Assembly: GCA_003153055.1 (NCBI GenBank)
Contig: PMBV01000151.1
Coordinates: 1-14,136 of the forward strand
Length of the DNA: 14,136 bases
Direction: 5' to 3'
DNA from: Myxococcales bacterium
Lineage (GTDB): Bacteria; Myxococcota; Myxococcia; Myxococcales; Myxococcaceae
Position numbers and translations under genes: made by a program. This document shows positions 1 to 6,596 of the stretch, piece by piece. Numbering within the stretch: position 1 is the stretch's first letter; every line of letters begins with the position of its first letter. The notes below the pieces were generated by a model. The model saw only the letters and a program-made list of their open reading frames with translations, was not told where the DNA came from and did no database searches.

Positions 1-651
1 GCCTCCGGCCCGAAGCACCTGAACGTCAACCTCACCCGCGCCAAGCTCGAGCAGCTCGTGGATTCGTTGATCGAGCGTACGGTCGGCCCCTGCCGCAACA
101 GCATGCGCGACGCCGGGCTCACCACCGTCGACGAGGTCGTGCTGGTGGGCGGGCAGACCCGCATGCCCATCGTGCAAGAACGCCTCACCAAGCTGTTCGC
201 CAAGCCGCCCTCCAAAGGCGTGCACCCCGACGAGGCGGTGGCCATCGGCGCCGCCCTCTACGCCTTCTCGCTGACCGACGACACCAACCTCAAGCTCCAG
301 CTCCTCGACGTCATCCCCATGTCCATCGGGCTTGAGAAGGCCGACGGCAACCTCCACACGGTCTTCCCTCGCAACTCCCCCATTCCCAACGCCAAGCAGC
401 TCACTGGCACCACGAGCATCAACAACCAGACCGAGCTCATCATGCGCATCTGGCAGGGGGACCACGAGGAGGCCGTGCGCAACGAGCAGCTGGGCGAGTT
501 CACCTTCTCGGGCATTCGCCCCGGCCCGGCTGGCAACACCCAGGTGGAGATCACCTTCGACGTCAACATCGAGGGCATCCTCACGATGAGCGCACGAGAC
601 CCGGCCACCGGCAAGGAGCTCAAGACCGCCGTGCGCGTCACTCAGCGCTGA
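1..651 (+). CDS. Hsp70 (DnaK-like) chaperone lacking the helical lid, 5' partial
   Basis: The reading frame is open from base 1, so the N-terminal part (about 290 residues of the ATPase domain by comparison with DnaK) lies outside the window. The visible 216 residues hold the end of the nucleotide-binding domain, with the classic VGGQTRMP motif (residues about 50-57) and HPDEAVAIGAA (about 77-87). The linker LLDVIPMSIGLE follows, then the beta-sandwich substrate-binding domain ending in GILTMSARDPATGKELK. The protein stops there. DnaK continues for roughly 130 more residues, forming the alpha-helical lid and the tail, and these are missing. The stop at 649-651 follows well-conserved sequence, so this looks like a natural short paralogue rather than a frameshift. 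It is not the housekeeping dnaK. Myxobacteria are known to carry many DnaK paralogues. It converges on the next gene with a 14-base gap. Confidence 0.93.
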   Translation, partial: ASGPKHLNVNLTRAKLEQLVDSLIERTVGPCRNSMRDAGLTTVDEVVLVGGQTRMPIVQERLTKLFAKPPSKGVHPDEAVAIGAALYAFSLTDDTNLKLQLLDVIPMSIGLEKADGNLHTVFPRNSPIPNAKQLTGTTSINNQTELIMRIWQGDHEEAVRNEQLGEFTFSGIRPGPAGNTQVEITFDVNIEGILTMSARDPATGKELKTAVRVTQR

Positions 652-665
652 CGACTCCGCCGACT

Positions 666-1655
666 TCAGGGCGTCCAGTGCACCCGTCGGGTGAGCCACG
701 ACTCGCCACCCCGGCCGTCACGCACCACGAAGGACATCGTCACCTCGACGGGCGCGGTGGCCGACGGGTCGGGCAGCCAGCTGTTCTTGTGTCGGCCGGC
801 CTGCCCCGCGAAGTCGGTGCCCCCGGTGGAATACGAGCTCATGGTCCCCGAGGTCGTCATCCAGTTGATCTTCCAGCTCTCGACCAGCGGCACCTCTTCG
901 AGGGCGAGGCTGGGCACGGAGTACGACTCGACCAGCGACGTGAAGTCCAACGGCTCGAGCGCCACGGCGGAGCGCCCCGAGTGCTGCTTCACCTCGTCGG
1001 CGGGCCACGTCTCTTGGGCCCACGAGACGCCAGGGAGAATGGGCGTCTGGTTCACCTGACGATCGGGGAACAGCTGGCAGGAATAGACCATCAGCTTCTG
1101 GGCGAAGATGTGCTCCTGGCCGTCGGGCGACAACAGCTCGAGGACCAGCGGAACGCGAATACCCCCCAGGCCTTTGTACGTGTCGTGCTCGAGCACCGAC
1201 AGCATCAGCGGCGTCGCGTCGGGGAGGAACTGGGCGGCGGGCAAGATCGACAGCCGGAGCTCGCCTCCGGTGGTGGTGCCCTGCGAGAGCTCGACGTATT
1301 CCCCCGAGTTGCCGCAGGTTCGATCTCCCGTCGAGACACAGGTTCGCAGGTGGTACTCCAGCCTGCGACCGCCCCCGGCCGGATCGCCGATGAGCGTCTT
1401 GAAGGCGAGCGGTCGAGCTGCCGCGGCGAGGAGCTGAGCCAGCAACTTGGGATCGAGCGTGGGCACGCCGCCGTCGGCCGACTGCGCCAGGTTGAGGAGC
1501 AGCTGCGCGTCGCAGCCCGCCAGCATCACCTCGGGGGGCTCGAGCGACATGCCCAGCACCCGCAGATCCTTCACCGTCGAGGGGTCGTCCTGCCCTGACA
1601 CGCAGGCGGCCAAGGCCACGGCGACGACACAGACTGGGAAACAGAGCGCACGCAT
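666..1655 (-). CDS. Large putative lipoprotein paired with the TonB-dependent receptor
   Basis: The product is 329 aa. It starts with a short hydrophobic signal ending in the lipobox LAAC (Cys18), so it is predicted to be a lipid-anchored envelope protein. After that comes a DLRVLGMSLEPPEV segment, then mostly beta-type sequence. The C-terminal stretch (VRDGRGGESWLTRRVHW) resembles the end of an Ig-like domain. There are several Cys in the mature part (for example in AGCDA, RTCVS, RTCGN and YSCQ), which could form disulfides. Its ATG overlaps the stop codon of the upstream receptor gene by one base (TGATG), so translation is probably coupled and the two proteins are likely functional partners. 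I do not recognise a defined family. A role as surface-exposed or periplasmic partner of the receptor is inference from gene order only. Confidence 0.85.
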   Translation of the reverse strand: MRALCFPVCVVAVALAACVSGQDDPSTVKDLRVLGMSLEPPEVMLAGCDAQLLLNLAQSADGGVPTLDPKLLAQLLAAAARPLAFKTLIGDPAGGGRRLEYHLRTCVSTGDRTCGNSGEYVELSQGTTTGGELRLSILPAAQFLPDATPLMLSVLEHDTYKGLGGIRVPLVLELLSPDGQEHIFAQKLMVYSCQLFPDRQVNQTPILPGVSWAQETWPADEVKQHSGRSAVALEPLDFTSLVESYSVPSLALEEVPLVESWKINWMTTSGTMSSYSTGGTDFAGQAGRHKNSWLPDPSATAPVEVTMSFVVRDGRGGESWLTRRVHWTP

Positions 1656-4315
1656 CAGAAAGACGCCTTGAGGCCGAGGACGGGAATGATGGGAATGCCC
1701 GGCACGTCGAACTCCTGCCGGTAGCGATAGTCGTAGAACGTGCCCTCCACGTTCTGCGCGTTGTAGACGTTCTGCACGTCGATGTAGACGTCGAGGGTCC
1801 AGTCGCGGAAATAGAAGTTCTTGTCCAGCCGCACGTCGAGCTGGTTGAAGTCCTTCACCCGGGTCGACCGATACGCTCCGAAGGTGGAGCCGTACGAGAA
1901 GTTGTCAGCCTGGAAGTAGTCGGTGTCGTGCGCCAGCGGAGTCTTGGGTCGACCGGTCACGTAGCGAAACCGAGCCCCCAGCTCGAAGCCCCAGGGGAGG
2001 CGCACGCTGCCCACCACCGTGAGGATATGGGTCTGATCGAAGCTGGCGAGCACGTACGGGTCCGTCGTGCCGGCCCGGCGCTCCTCCGAGCGCGACAAGG
2101 TGTAGGCGACCCACCCGAAGAAGTACTTCGAGACCTCGTGGCGGAGCATCACCTCGAGACCGTAGGCCTTGCCCAGGCCGTCATTCGATTCACGCGTGCG
2201 GGTGATGGTGCCATCGGCGTTCACGATGGTGGTGCCTGGCGAGACGATGTTCTCGTAGCGACGGTTGAAGAAGCCGGTCACGTCGATGTTGATGTGGTCG
2301 GTCACCCGCTGAAACACACCGAGCGACGTCTGGAACGCCCGCTCGTGAGTCAGCTGCGGAGAGCCGAACGGCGGCGGCACCATGCTCGTCCCCGGAGGGG
2401 GCTGGGTGTAGAGGCCGATCGAGCCCTTGATGGCCGTGCCCTCGAAGGGCTCGTAGCGGAGCCAGAGGCGGGGATCCCACGCGTCGCGGACCTGGCCTCC
2501 GATGTAGGCGTGACTCCCGCGGAGCCCGGGCGTGACGGTGACCGGCCCCAGCTTCGCGTCGACCTCTACGTACAGCGCGCCGTCGAAGGTGTTCACGTCT
2601 TGGGCGATGCTCTGCGTGGTGGTCGCCGGGTCGGCGCCCGGAAAGGAGATGTATTGGGTGCCCTTGATGACCGGCAGCTCGGCCGAGCCATGAATGACTT
2701 GATCGTAGATGTCGGCCCCGGCCCTCACGGTCAGGTACCTGTTGACGTCAATGCCGAGGTCAGCGCGGAGCCCGGCTGTCCATTGGTCGGCGGTCAGCTT
2801 GGCGACCCCGAAATCGACCTGCGCCAAGTCGTAGCCACCGTAGGGCGTCACCTTGAACGTGGTGTCGCCCTTCTTGTATTGCCAGGTGCCCAGCAGGCGA
2901 TGGAACAGGGTGTGGTAGTTGATGCTGAAGTCGCGGTTACGTCCTCCTCCGCTGGCGACGACCTTGAGCTGATCGTCGGAGCCGAAGGCGAACAGCGAGT
3001 ACACCGAGCCGTCGCTGAGCTTCTCGCCCTTCTTCCCGCCGACGTCCAACCGCACCTGGTAGTCCCAGTAGGCTGGTAAGACAAGCAGCGTCCCTCCCTG
3101 TGGATCCTTGGGCAACACCAGGGGGAGCAGCGCGTCGATGTAGCTGCGGCGCACGGCAGCGGAGACCGAGACGCCGGGGGCCAACGGAGCCTCGAAGAAC
3201 AGGCTGGTGTCGAGCAAGTCGATCTTCGCCACCCCGTGCCAGGTATCCGAGGCGCCCTTGCGGGAGGCGACGTCGACCACGCCGCCGACGGCCCGGCCGT
3301 ACCTCGCCCCGAAGCCGCCGGGGAAGAAGTCCACCCGGTCGAGGAACTCCCCGTTCACCACCGAAGGGCCTCCGCCGACGTGGAAGAGAAGGGGAATCTC
3401 GACGCCGTCGAAGAACGTCAGCGTCTGGTTGGGGTTCGCCCCTCGCACGATGAGCTGGCCCAAGAGGAACGGCGCGCGGGCCACTCCGGGAAAGTCTTGG
3501 ATCACCCGCACCGGGTCACCGAAGGTGCCGGGGATCTTCATGAGCTCGTCGCGGCTCAAGGTGCGCCGCACGACCTCCTTCTTGTCGCGCTCGCCCCGCA
3601 CCACCGTCTGGTAGCCAGCCACCTTGGGCAGCACGTAGAAGTTGACCTCTTTCACCTCGCCCGGCTCGAGCACTTCCTTGGTCTGGAAGACGTTGAAGTC
3701 GGCGGCGGCCACGCGCACCTCGCACTCCCCCGCGGGGAACTGGAGCTCGAAGTGCCCGGCCTCGTCGGTGTACGCCTCGATGCCTGGCCAGTTGTCGCAC
3801 CCGACGAAGGCGCCCGGAACTCGGTTCCTCGAACCACGCGCGATGATGGCGCCAATCAGCTTGGCGGTGGGTCGAGCTGCCGCGTCGCGGTCGTCGACTC
3901 CGCCGTCGCCGGTGCCTGGGCCCGCGTCGGGTTGGGCCTCGAGGACGAAGTGGTAGGCGTATTCGATCTGCACCGGCGCTGGGGCACCGTCGACCTCCGC
4001 GGGTGAAAACCTGAAGCGCTTCACCGCCGAGACCGCGGCCTCATCGAAGCCGTCGCCCGCGCCTTCAGGCACCACCACATCGGCCACCGCGCCATCGGCC
4101 CCGATGGTGACGACCATCTTCACGGTCGCGGTGAGCCCTCGCTGCTGTGCCCCGGCGGGGTACTCGGCAGGCACGAACTCGAGGAGAACCGGGGCCTTGG
4201 TCAGCACCGGAATGTGGACGCCCGCGTCGACCTCCTGACGGCGAACGACCTCCTCGAAGCCGAAGGCCGGCAGAGACACGATCCACACCAGCGCGATGAG
4301 GCGACGAGACGACAC
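1655..4315 (-). CDS. TonB-dependent outer-membrane receptor with fused TonB C-terminal domain
   Basis: From the GTG at 4315 the product is 886 aa. Order of parts: signal peptide (about 1-19, RRLIALVWIVSLPAFG core); a TonB/TolA C-terminal-like domain (about 41-126, with YPAGAQQRGL and the VSAVKRFRFSPA helix-strand typical of energy transducers); a low-complexity Asp/Gly linker; a carboxypeptidase-regulatory-like beta domain (about 151-230); the TonB receptor plug (about 240-352, with QLIVRGANPNQTLTFFDG and FPGGFGARYGRAVGG); and a beta barrel ending in Phe, the usual outer-membrane insertion signal. It probably imports a large or scarce ligand; the substrate cannot be read from sequence. The frame is open up to an ATG at 4432, but that extension overlaps a sigma-54 element. 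A GTG at 4363 preceded by GGGAG is a real alternative start. I chose 4315 because it gives a compact signal peptide. The stop overlaps the downstream lipoprotein start. Confidence 0.92.
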   Translation of the reverse strand: MSSRRLIALVWIVSLPAFGFEEVVRRQEVDAGVHIPVLTKAPVLLEFVPAEYPAGAQQRGLTATVKMVVTIGADGAVADVVVPEGAGDGFDEAAVSAVKRFRFSPAEVDGAPAPVQIEYAYHFVLEAQPDAGPGTGDGGVDDRDAAARPTAKLIGAIIARGSRNRVPGAFVGCDNWPGIEAYTDEAGHFELQFPAGECEVRVAAADFNVFQTKEVLEPGEVKEVNFYVLPKVAGYQTVVRGERDKKEVVRRTLSRDELMKIPGTFGDPVRVIQDFPGVARAPFLLGQLIVRGANPNQTLTFFDGVEIPLLFHVGGGPSVVNGEFLDRVDFFPGGFGARYGRAVGGVVDVASRKGASDTWHGVAKIDLLDTSLFFEAPLAPGVSVSAAVRRSYIDALLPLVLPKDPQGGTLLVLPAYWDYQVRLDVGGKKGEKLSDGSVYSLFAFGSDDQLKVVASGGGRNRDFSINYHTLFHRLLGTWQYKKGDTTFKVTPYGGYDLAQVDFGVAKLTADQWTAGLRADLGIDVNRYLTVRAGADIYDQVIHGSAELPVIKGTQYISFPGADPATTTQSIAQDVNTFDGALYVEVDAKLGPVTVTPGLRGSHAYIGGQVRDAWDPRLWLRYEPFEGTAIKGSIGLYTQPPPGTSMVPPPFGSPQLTHERAFQTSLGVFQRVTDHINIDVTGFFNRRYENIVSPGTTIVNADGTITRTRESNDGLGKAYGLEVMLRHEVSKYFFGWVAYTLSRSEERRAGTTDPYVLASFDQTHILTVVGSVRLPWGFELGARFRYVTGRPKTPLAHDTDYFQADNFSYGSTFGAYRSTRVKDFNQLDVRLDKNFYFRDWTLDVYIDVQNVYNAQNVEGTFYDYRYRQEFDVPGIPIIPVLGLKASF

Positions 4316-4404
4316 GCGAGCACCTGGGCTCTTGACCAACCAGCTGGGTCGTGGAGGAACCACCCGTCTCGCTCCCAACCGCTCGAAACGGCACCGGCCA
4401 CCGG

Positions 4405-4421
4405 CTGGCACGGGCGCTGCT
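4405..4421 (+). promoter_or_regulatory. Sigma-54 (-24/-12) promoter
   Basis: CTGGCACGGGCGCTGCT matches the sigma-54 consensus YTGGCACGRNNNTTGCW at every defined position but one (C for the first T of the TTGC part). The invariant GG (4407-4408) and GC (4419-4420) have exactly 10 bases between them. Transcription would begin near 4431-4433, leaving a leader of about 20 bases that contains the ribosome-binding site of the 67-aa gene. Sigma-54 promoters need an enhancer-binding ATPase. I could not identify its site, although GTGG-N5-CCAC at 4351-4363 is a weak inverted repeat nearby. Confidence 0.72.
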
Positions 4422-4437
4422 TTGTAACCCATTCAAC

Positions 4438-4443
4438 AGGAGG
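4438..4443 (+). promoter_or_regulatory. Ribosome-binding site of the 67-aa gene
   Basis: AGGAGG lies eight bases before the ATG at 4452. It is a perfect Shine-Dalgarno sequence, one of only two found in the window, and it fixes the start of the small gene. Confidence 0.85.
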
Positions 4444-4451
4444 GATGCCAC

Positions 4452-4655
4452 ATGAAGACGACCAAGGGCCAGGGCCGCCGCCCGATGCCGAAGATGCGCA
4501 CGAGGAACCCCATTGCTGTGGAGCGAGCGCCGCTGACCGTGGGCGATCTCATCAGCGCCGCCTACGACACCCTCCACGAGACGGGTGTGGTGCTCCGCGT
4601 GCTCGGCTCACACCGCATGGCGGAGCAGATCGGCCGCAAGCTGGTCTTCCTCTGA
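4452..4655 (+). CDS. Small basic protein of unknown function (67 aa)
   Basis: The gene is supported by a perfect AGGAGG eight bases upstream, by a sigma-54 promoter in front, and by its place at the head of a tightly packed run. The N-terminal third (MKTTKGQGRRPMPKMRTRNP) is strongly basic and likely flexible, as in RNA- or DNA-contacting tails. The remainder (LTVGDLISAAYDTLHETG ... VLRVLGSHRMAEQIGRKLVF) reads as two or three amphipathic helices. There is no signal peptide, membrane segment or Cys. I do not recognise a family. The next gene begins 21 bases after its stop, so it is probably co-transcribed with the Trm112-like gene, tatD and tcdA. A nucleic-acid-binding or regulatory role is a guess from charge and context. 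Confidence 0.8.
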   Translation: MKTTKGQGRRPMPKMRTRNPIAVERAPLTVGDLISAAYDTLHETGVVLRVLGSHRMAEQIGRKLVFL

Positions 4656-4676
4656 GGGATTGATTAGTCGGGCGGC

Positions 4677-4919
4677 ATGGCGCTCGACCCCCGACTGCTG
4701 GAGATCCTGGCGTGCCCCATGGATCACGGGCCCCTCTACTTCTTCGCCGCCGAGGCGTTTCTGTACAACCCGCGGCTCAAGAAGAAGTACCTCGTCGAAG
4801 ACGACGTCCCGCGGATGATGATCGCTGACGCGGTGGACGTCGACGAGGCGGAGCATCAAACGCTCCTGGCCAAGGCCAAGGCGCAGAACCTCTCCCTCCC
4901 CTTTCCCCAGCGTGATTGA
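4677..4919 (+). CDS. Trm112/UPF0434 family protein
   Basis: The product is 80 aa. Its beginning, LDPRLLEILACPMDHGPL, is the hallmark of the Trm112/UPF0434 (E. coli YcaR) family, and the centre (LYNPRLKKKYLVEDDVPRMMI) matches the family's YPV-DGIPVML region. Eukaryotic and archaeal Trm112 are small zinc proteins that stabilise methyltransferases acting on tRNA, rRNA and release factors; bacterial members are much less studied. Only one of the four possible zinc cysteines remains (Cys13), so zinc binding is unlikely. Such Cys-poor bacterial members do exist. The C-terminal extension of about 25 residues after the core is Glu/Lys/Ala rich. The start is chosen at the first Met; its Shine-Dalgarno (GGGCGG) is weak. 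The stop codon lies inside tatD (8-base overlap). Confidence 0.85.
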   Translation: MALDPRLLEILACPMDHGPLYFFAAEAFLYNPRLKKKYLVEDDVPRMMIADAVDVDEAEHQTLLAKAKAQNLSLPFPQRD

Positions 4920-5715
4920 CACCCATTGCCACCTCGACGTGGAGCGCTTCGACGCCGATCGAGCGCCGGTGCTCGAACGCGCCTGGGCCGCCGGCCTCGA
5001 GGGTCTGCTGGTGCCCGGCATCGGCCCTGACACCTGGGAAGCGCTGCTCGAGTGGCCCACACGCGACCCTCGGGTCCAGGTCGCCCTCGGCATTCACCCT
5101 CAGCTCCTCCCCGAGCTCGATCCCGCCGACGACGAGGAGCACCTGGCGCGACTCTCCCGGCTCCTGGAGCGAGGGCAGGTGGTCGCCATCGGCGAATGTG
5201 GGCTCGATGGTCCCTCCGAGGCAGGGGCCCCGATGACGAGGCAGGTGGAGGTCTTTCGCGCGCACCTCGAGCTGGCGCGGACGCATGGGCTGCCGGTGCT
5301 GGTGCACTGCCTGCGAGCCCACCCGCACCTCGAGCGACTCTTGAAGGAGCTGCCGCCGCTGCCCGCGGGCCTGGTGCTGCACAGCTACTCGGGCTCGAAG
5401 GAGCTCGTGAAGGGCTACGTGAAGCACGGCTGCCGGTTTTCGTTCGCAGGGCCGGTGACGTTCGCCGAGGCCAGGCGGCCCATCGAGGCGCTGCGGGCGG
5501 TGCCGGAAGAGCTGCTCTTGGCCGAGACCGACGCACCCGATCAAGCCCCCGCCCCACACCGAGGCCAGCGCAGCGAGCCGGCGTTTCTTCCCCTCATCAT
5601 CGACGCCATGGCTCGAGCGCGGGGTTGCACCACCGAGCACCTCCGGGCGCGAACCACCCAGAACGCCCGGGCCCTGTTCACCCGATGGCCCCCAGTCGAG
5701 GAGACACGCGCATGA
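4912..5715 (+). CDS. tatD: TatD family metal-dependent DNase
   Basis: The product is 267 aa, the usual length for the family. TatD proteins are amidohydrolase-fold (TIM barrel) 3'-5' nucleases using divalent metals. The metal ligands are all visible: His5 and His7 in IDTHCHLD, Glu95 in GECGLD, His132 in LVHC, His157 in LHSYSG, and Asp207 in AETDAPDQAP. The start is GTG at 4912, because MIDTHCHLD is the family's canonical beginning. This places the start eight bases before the end of the Trm112-like gene with no Shine-Dalgarno, pointing to translational coupling. The 3' end overlaps the tcdA ATG by four bases (ATGA). The protein is cytoplasmic; the likely role is DNA repair or nucleic-acid turnover. 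The family assignment is firm, the precise substrate is not. Confidence 0.95.
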   Translation: MIDTHCHLDVERFDADRAPVLERAWAAGLEGLLVPGIGPDTWEALLEWPTRDPRVQVALGIHPQLLPELDPADDEEHLARLSRLLERGQVVAIGECGLDGPSEAGAPMTRQVEVFRAHLELARTHGLPVLVHCLRAHPHLERLLKELPPLPAGLVLHSYSGSKELVKGYVKHGCRFSFAGPVTFAEARRPIEALRAVPEELLLAETDAPDQAPAPHRGQRSEPAFLPLIIDAMARARGCTTEHLRARTTQNARALFTRWPPVEETRA

Positions 5716-6548
5716 GCAGCACCGTGGTCGAAGGTCCCCTGCCCCCGAAACCTCCGAGGATCCACCGGCGCTTCGATCGAACCGCTCGGCTGTTGGGCGA
5801 GGCAGGCATGCGCCGGCTGGCCGAGGCGAGGGTCATCGTCTTCGGCTTGGGCGGCGTCGGCAGCTACGCCGTCGAGGGCTTGGTACGCAGTGGCGTGGGG
5901 CACCTGACGTTGGTGGACTTCGACGTGGTGTGCGTCACCAACGCCAACCGCCAGCTCCACGCCCTCGGAGGAACCGTCGGCAAGCCCAAGGCCGAGCTGA
6001 TGGCGCAGCGCTGTCGGGAGATCAACCCGGAGGTCGACGTGCGGGCCGTGGTGGACTTCTACCGAGAGGAGAGCTCGGCGCAGCTCCTCGAGGGCCACTG
6101 GGACGTGGTGGTCGACGCCATCGACAACATCAAGGCCAAGCTCCACCTGCTGGCCACCTGCGTGGAGCGACAGATCAAAGTGGTGAGCTCCATGGGCGCC
6201 GCGGGGAGGCTCGACCCTTCGTATATCCGGGTGGATGATCTGTGCGAGACCCACATGGATCCGTTCGCCAAGGATGTGCGCAAGCTCCTGCGGCGAAAGC
6301 ACGGCATCGACGCCAACCGTCCGACTGGCATCACCGCCGTGTTCTCCATCGAGCCACGGCGAGAGCCTCAACCGATGTCGTACGACGACCCAGAGGAGGG
6401 CTTCGTCTGCGTCTGCCCTCAGGGAGAGAACGACGTGCACTCGTGCTCTCACCGGAGCCAGATCGACGGCTCGGTGGCCTTCGTCACCTCGGTCTTCGGT
6501 ATGCACATCGCAGGAGCGGTGGTGCGGCGCATCGCCCAGGGCCGCTGA
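5712..6548 (+). CDS. tcdA: tRNA threonylcarbamoyladenosine dehydratase (TcdA)
   Basis: The product is 278 aa, an E1-like ATP-dependent enzyme that cyclises t6A to ct6A at position 37 of ANN-decoding tRNAs. Visible signs: RFDRTARLLGEAGMRRL at the N-terminus; nucleotide loop GLGGVGS (residues 45-51); LVDFDVV with the ATP-contacting Asp (68-74); NANRQLHALGGTVGKPKAE (78-95), typical of TcdA rather than MoeB/ThiF; and VVDAIDNIKAK (133-143). The C-terminal part has a Cys-rich insert (Cys233, Cys235, Cys245, with His243 and His247) that E. coli TcdA lacks. The reading frame is open far upstream inside tatD. I placed the start at the ATG at 5712 because GAGGAG lies eight bases before it and because TcdA proteins begin here. 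It overlaps the tatD stop as ATGA. Confidence 0.94.
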   Translation: MSSTVVEGPLPPKPPRIHRRFDRTARLLGEAGMRRLAEARVIVFGLGGVGSYAVEGLVRSGVGHLTLVDFDVVCVTNANRQLHALGGTVGKPKAELMAQRCREINPEVDVRAVVDFYREESSAQLLEGHWDVVVDAIDNIKAKLHLLATCVERQIKVVSSMGAAGRLDPSYIRVDDLCETHMDPFAKDVRKLLRRKHGIDANRPTGITAVFSIEPRREPQPMSYDDPEEGFVCVCPQGENDVHSCSHRSQIDGSVAFVTSVFGMHIAGAVVRRIAQGR

Positions 6549-6596
6549 GGCCGACGGGGCCTACCCAATCCGGTTGAGGTGCAGCCGAGACGAGAC

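Noticed and set aside
1928..3079. Long plus-strand open frame inside the receptor gene
   Set aside because: It is an antisense shadow typical of high-GC DNA. Its translation shows no family features, while the minus strand encodes a clear receptor.
4316..4432. N-terminal extension of the TonB-dependent receptor to the ATG at 4432
   Set aside because: It has no Shine-Dalgarno, it precedes the signal peptide with about 40 atypical residues, and it overlaps the sigma-54 element of the divergent gene. GTG at 4315 or 4363 is more likely.
5052..5711. Upstream open frame in front of tcdA inside tatD
   Set aside because: It is a shadow of tatD in another frame. The tcdA start at 5712 has its own GAGGAG and fits the family.
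6548..6562. Hairpin AGGCC-GACGG-GGCCT between the convergent tcdA and dehalogenase genes
   Set aside because: It has only five base pairs, no T-tract and overlaps the tcdA stop. This is not enough for a terminator call.
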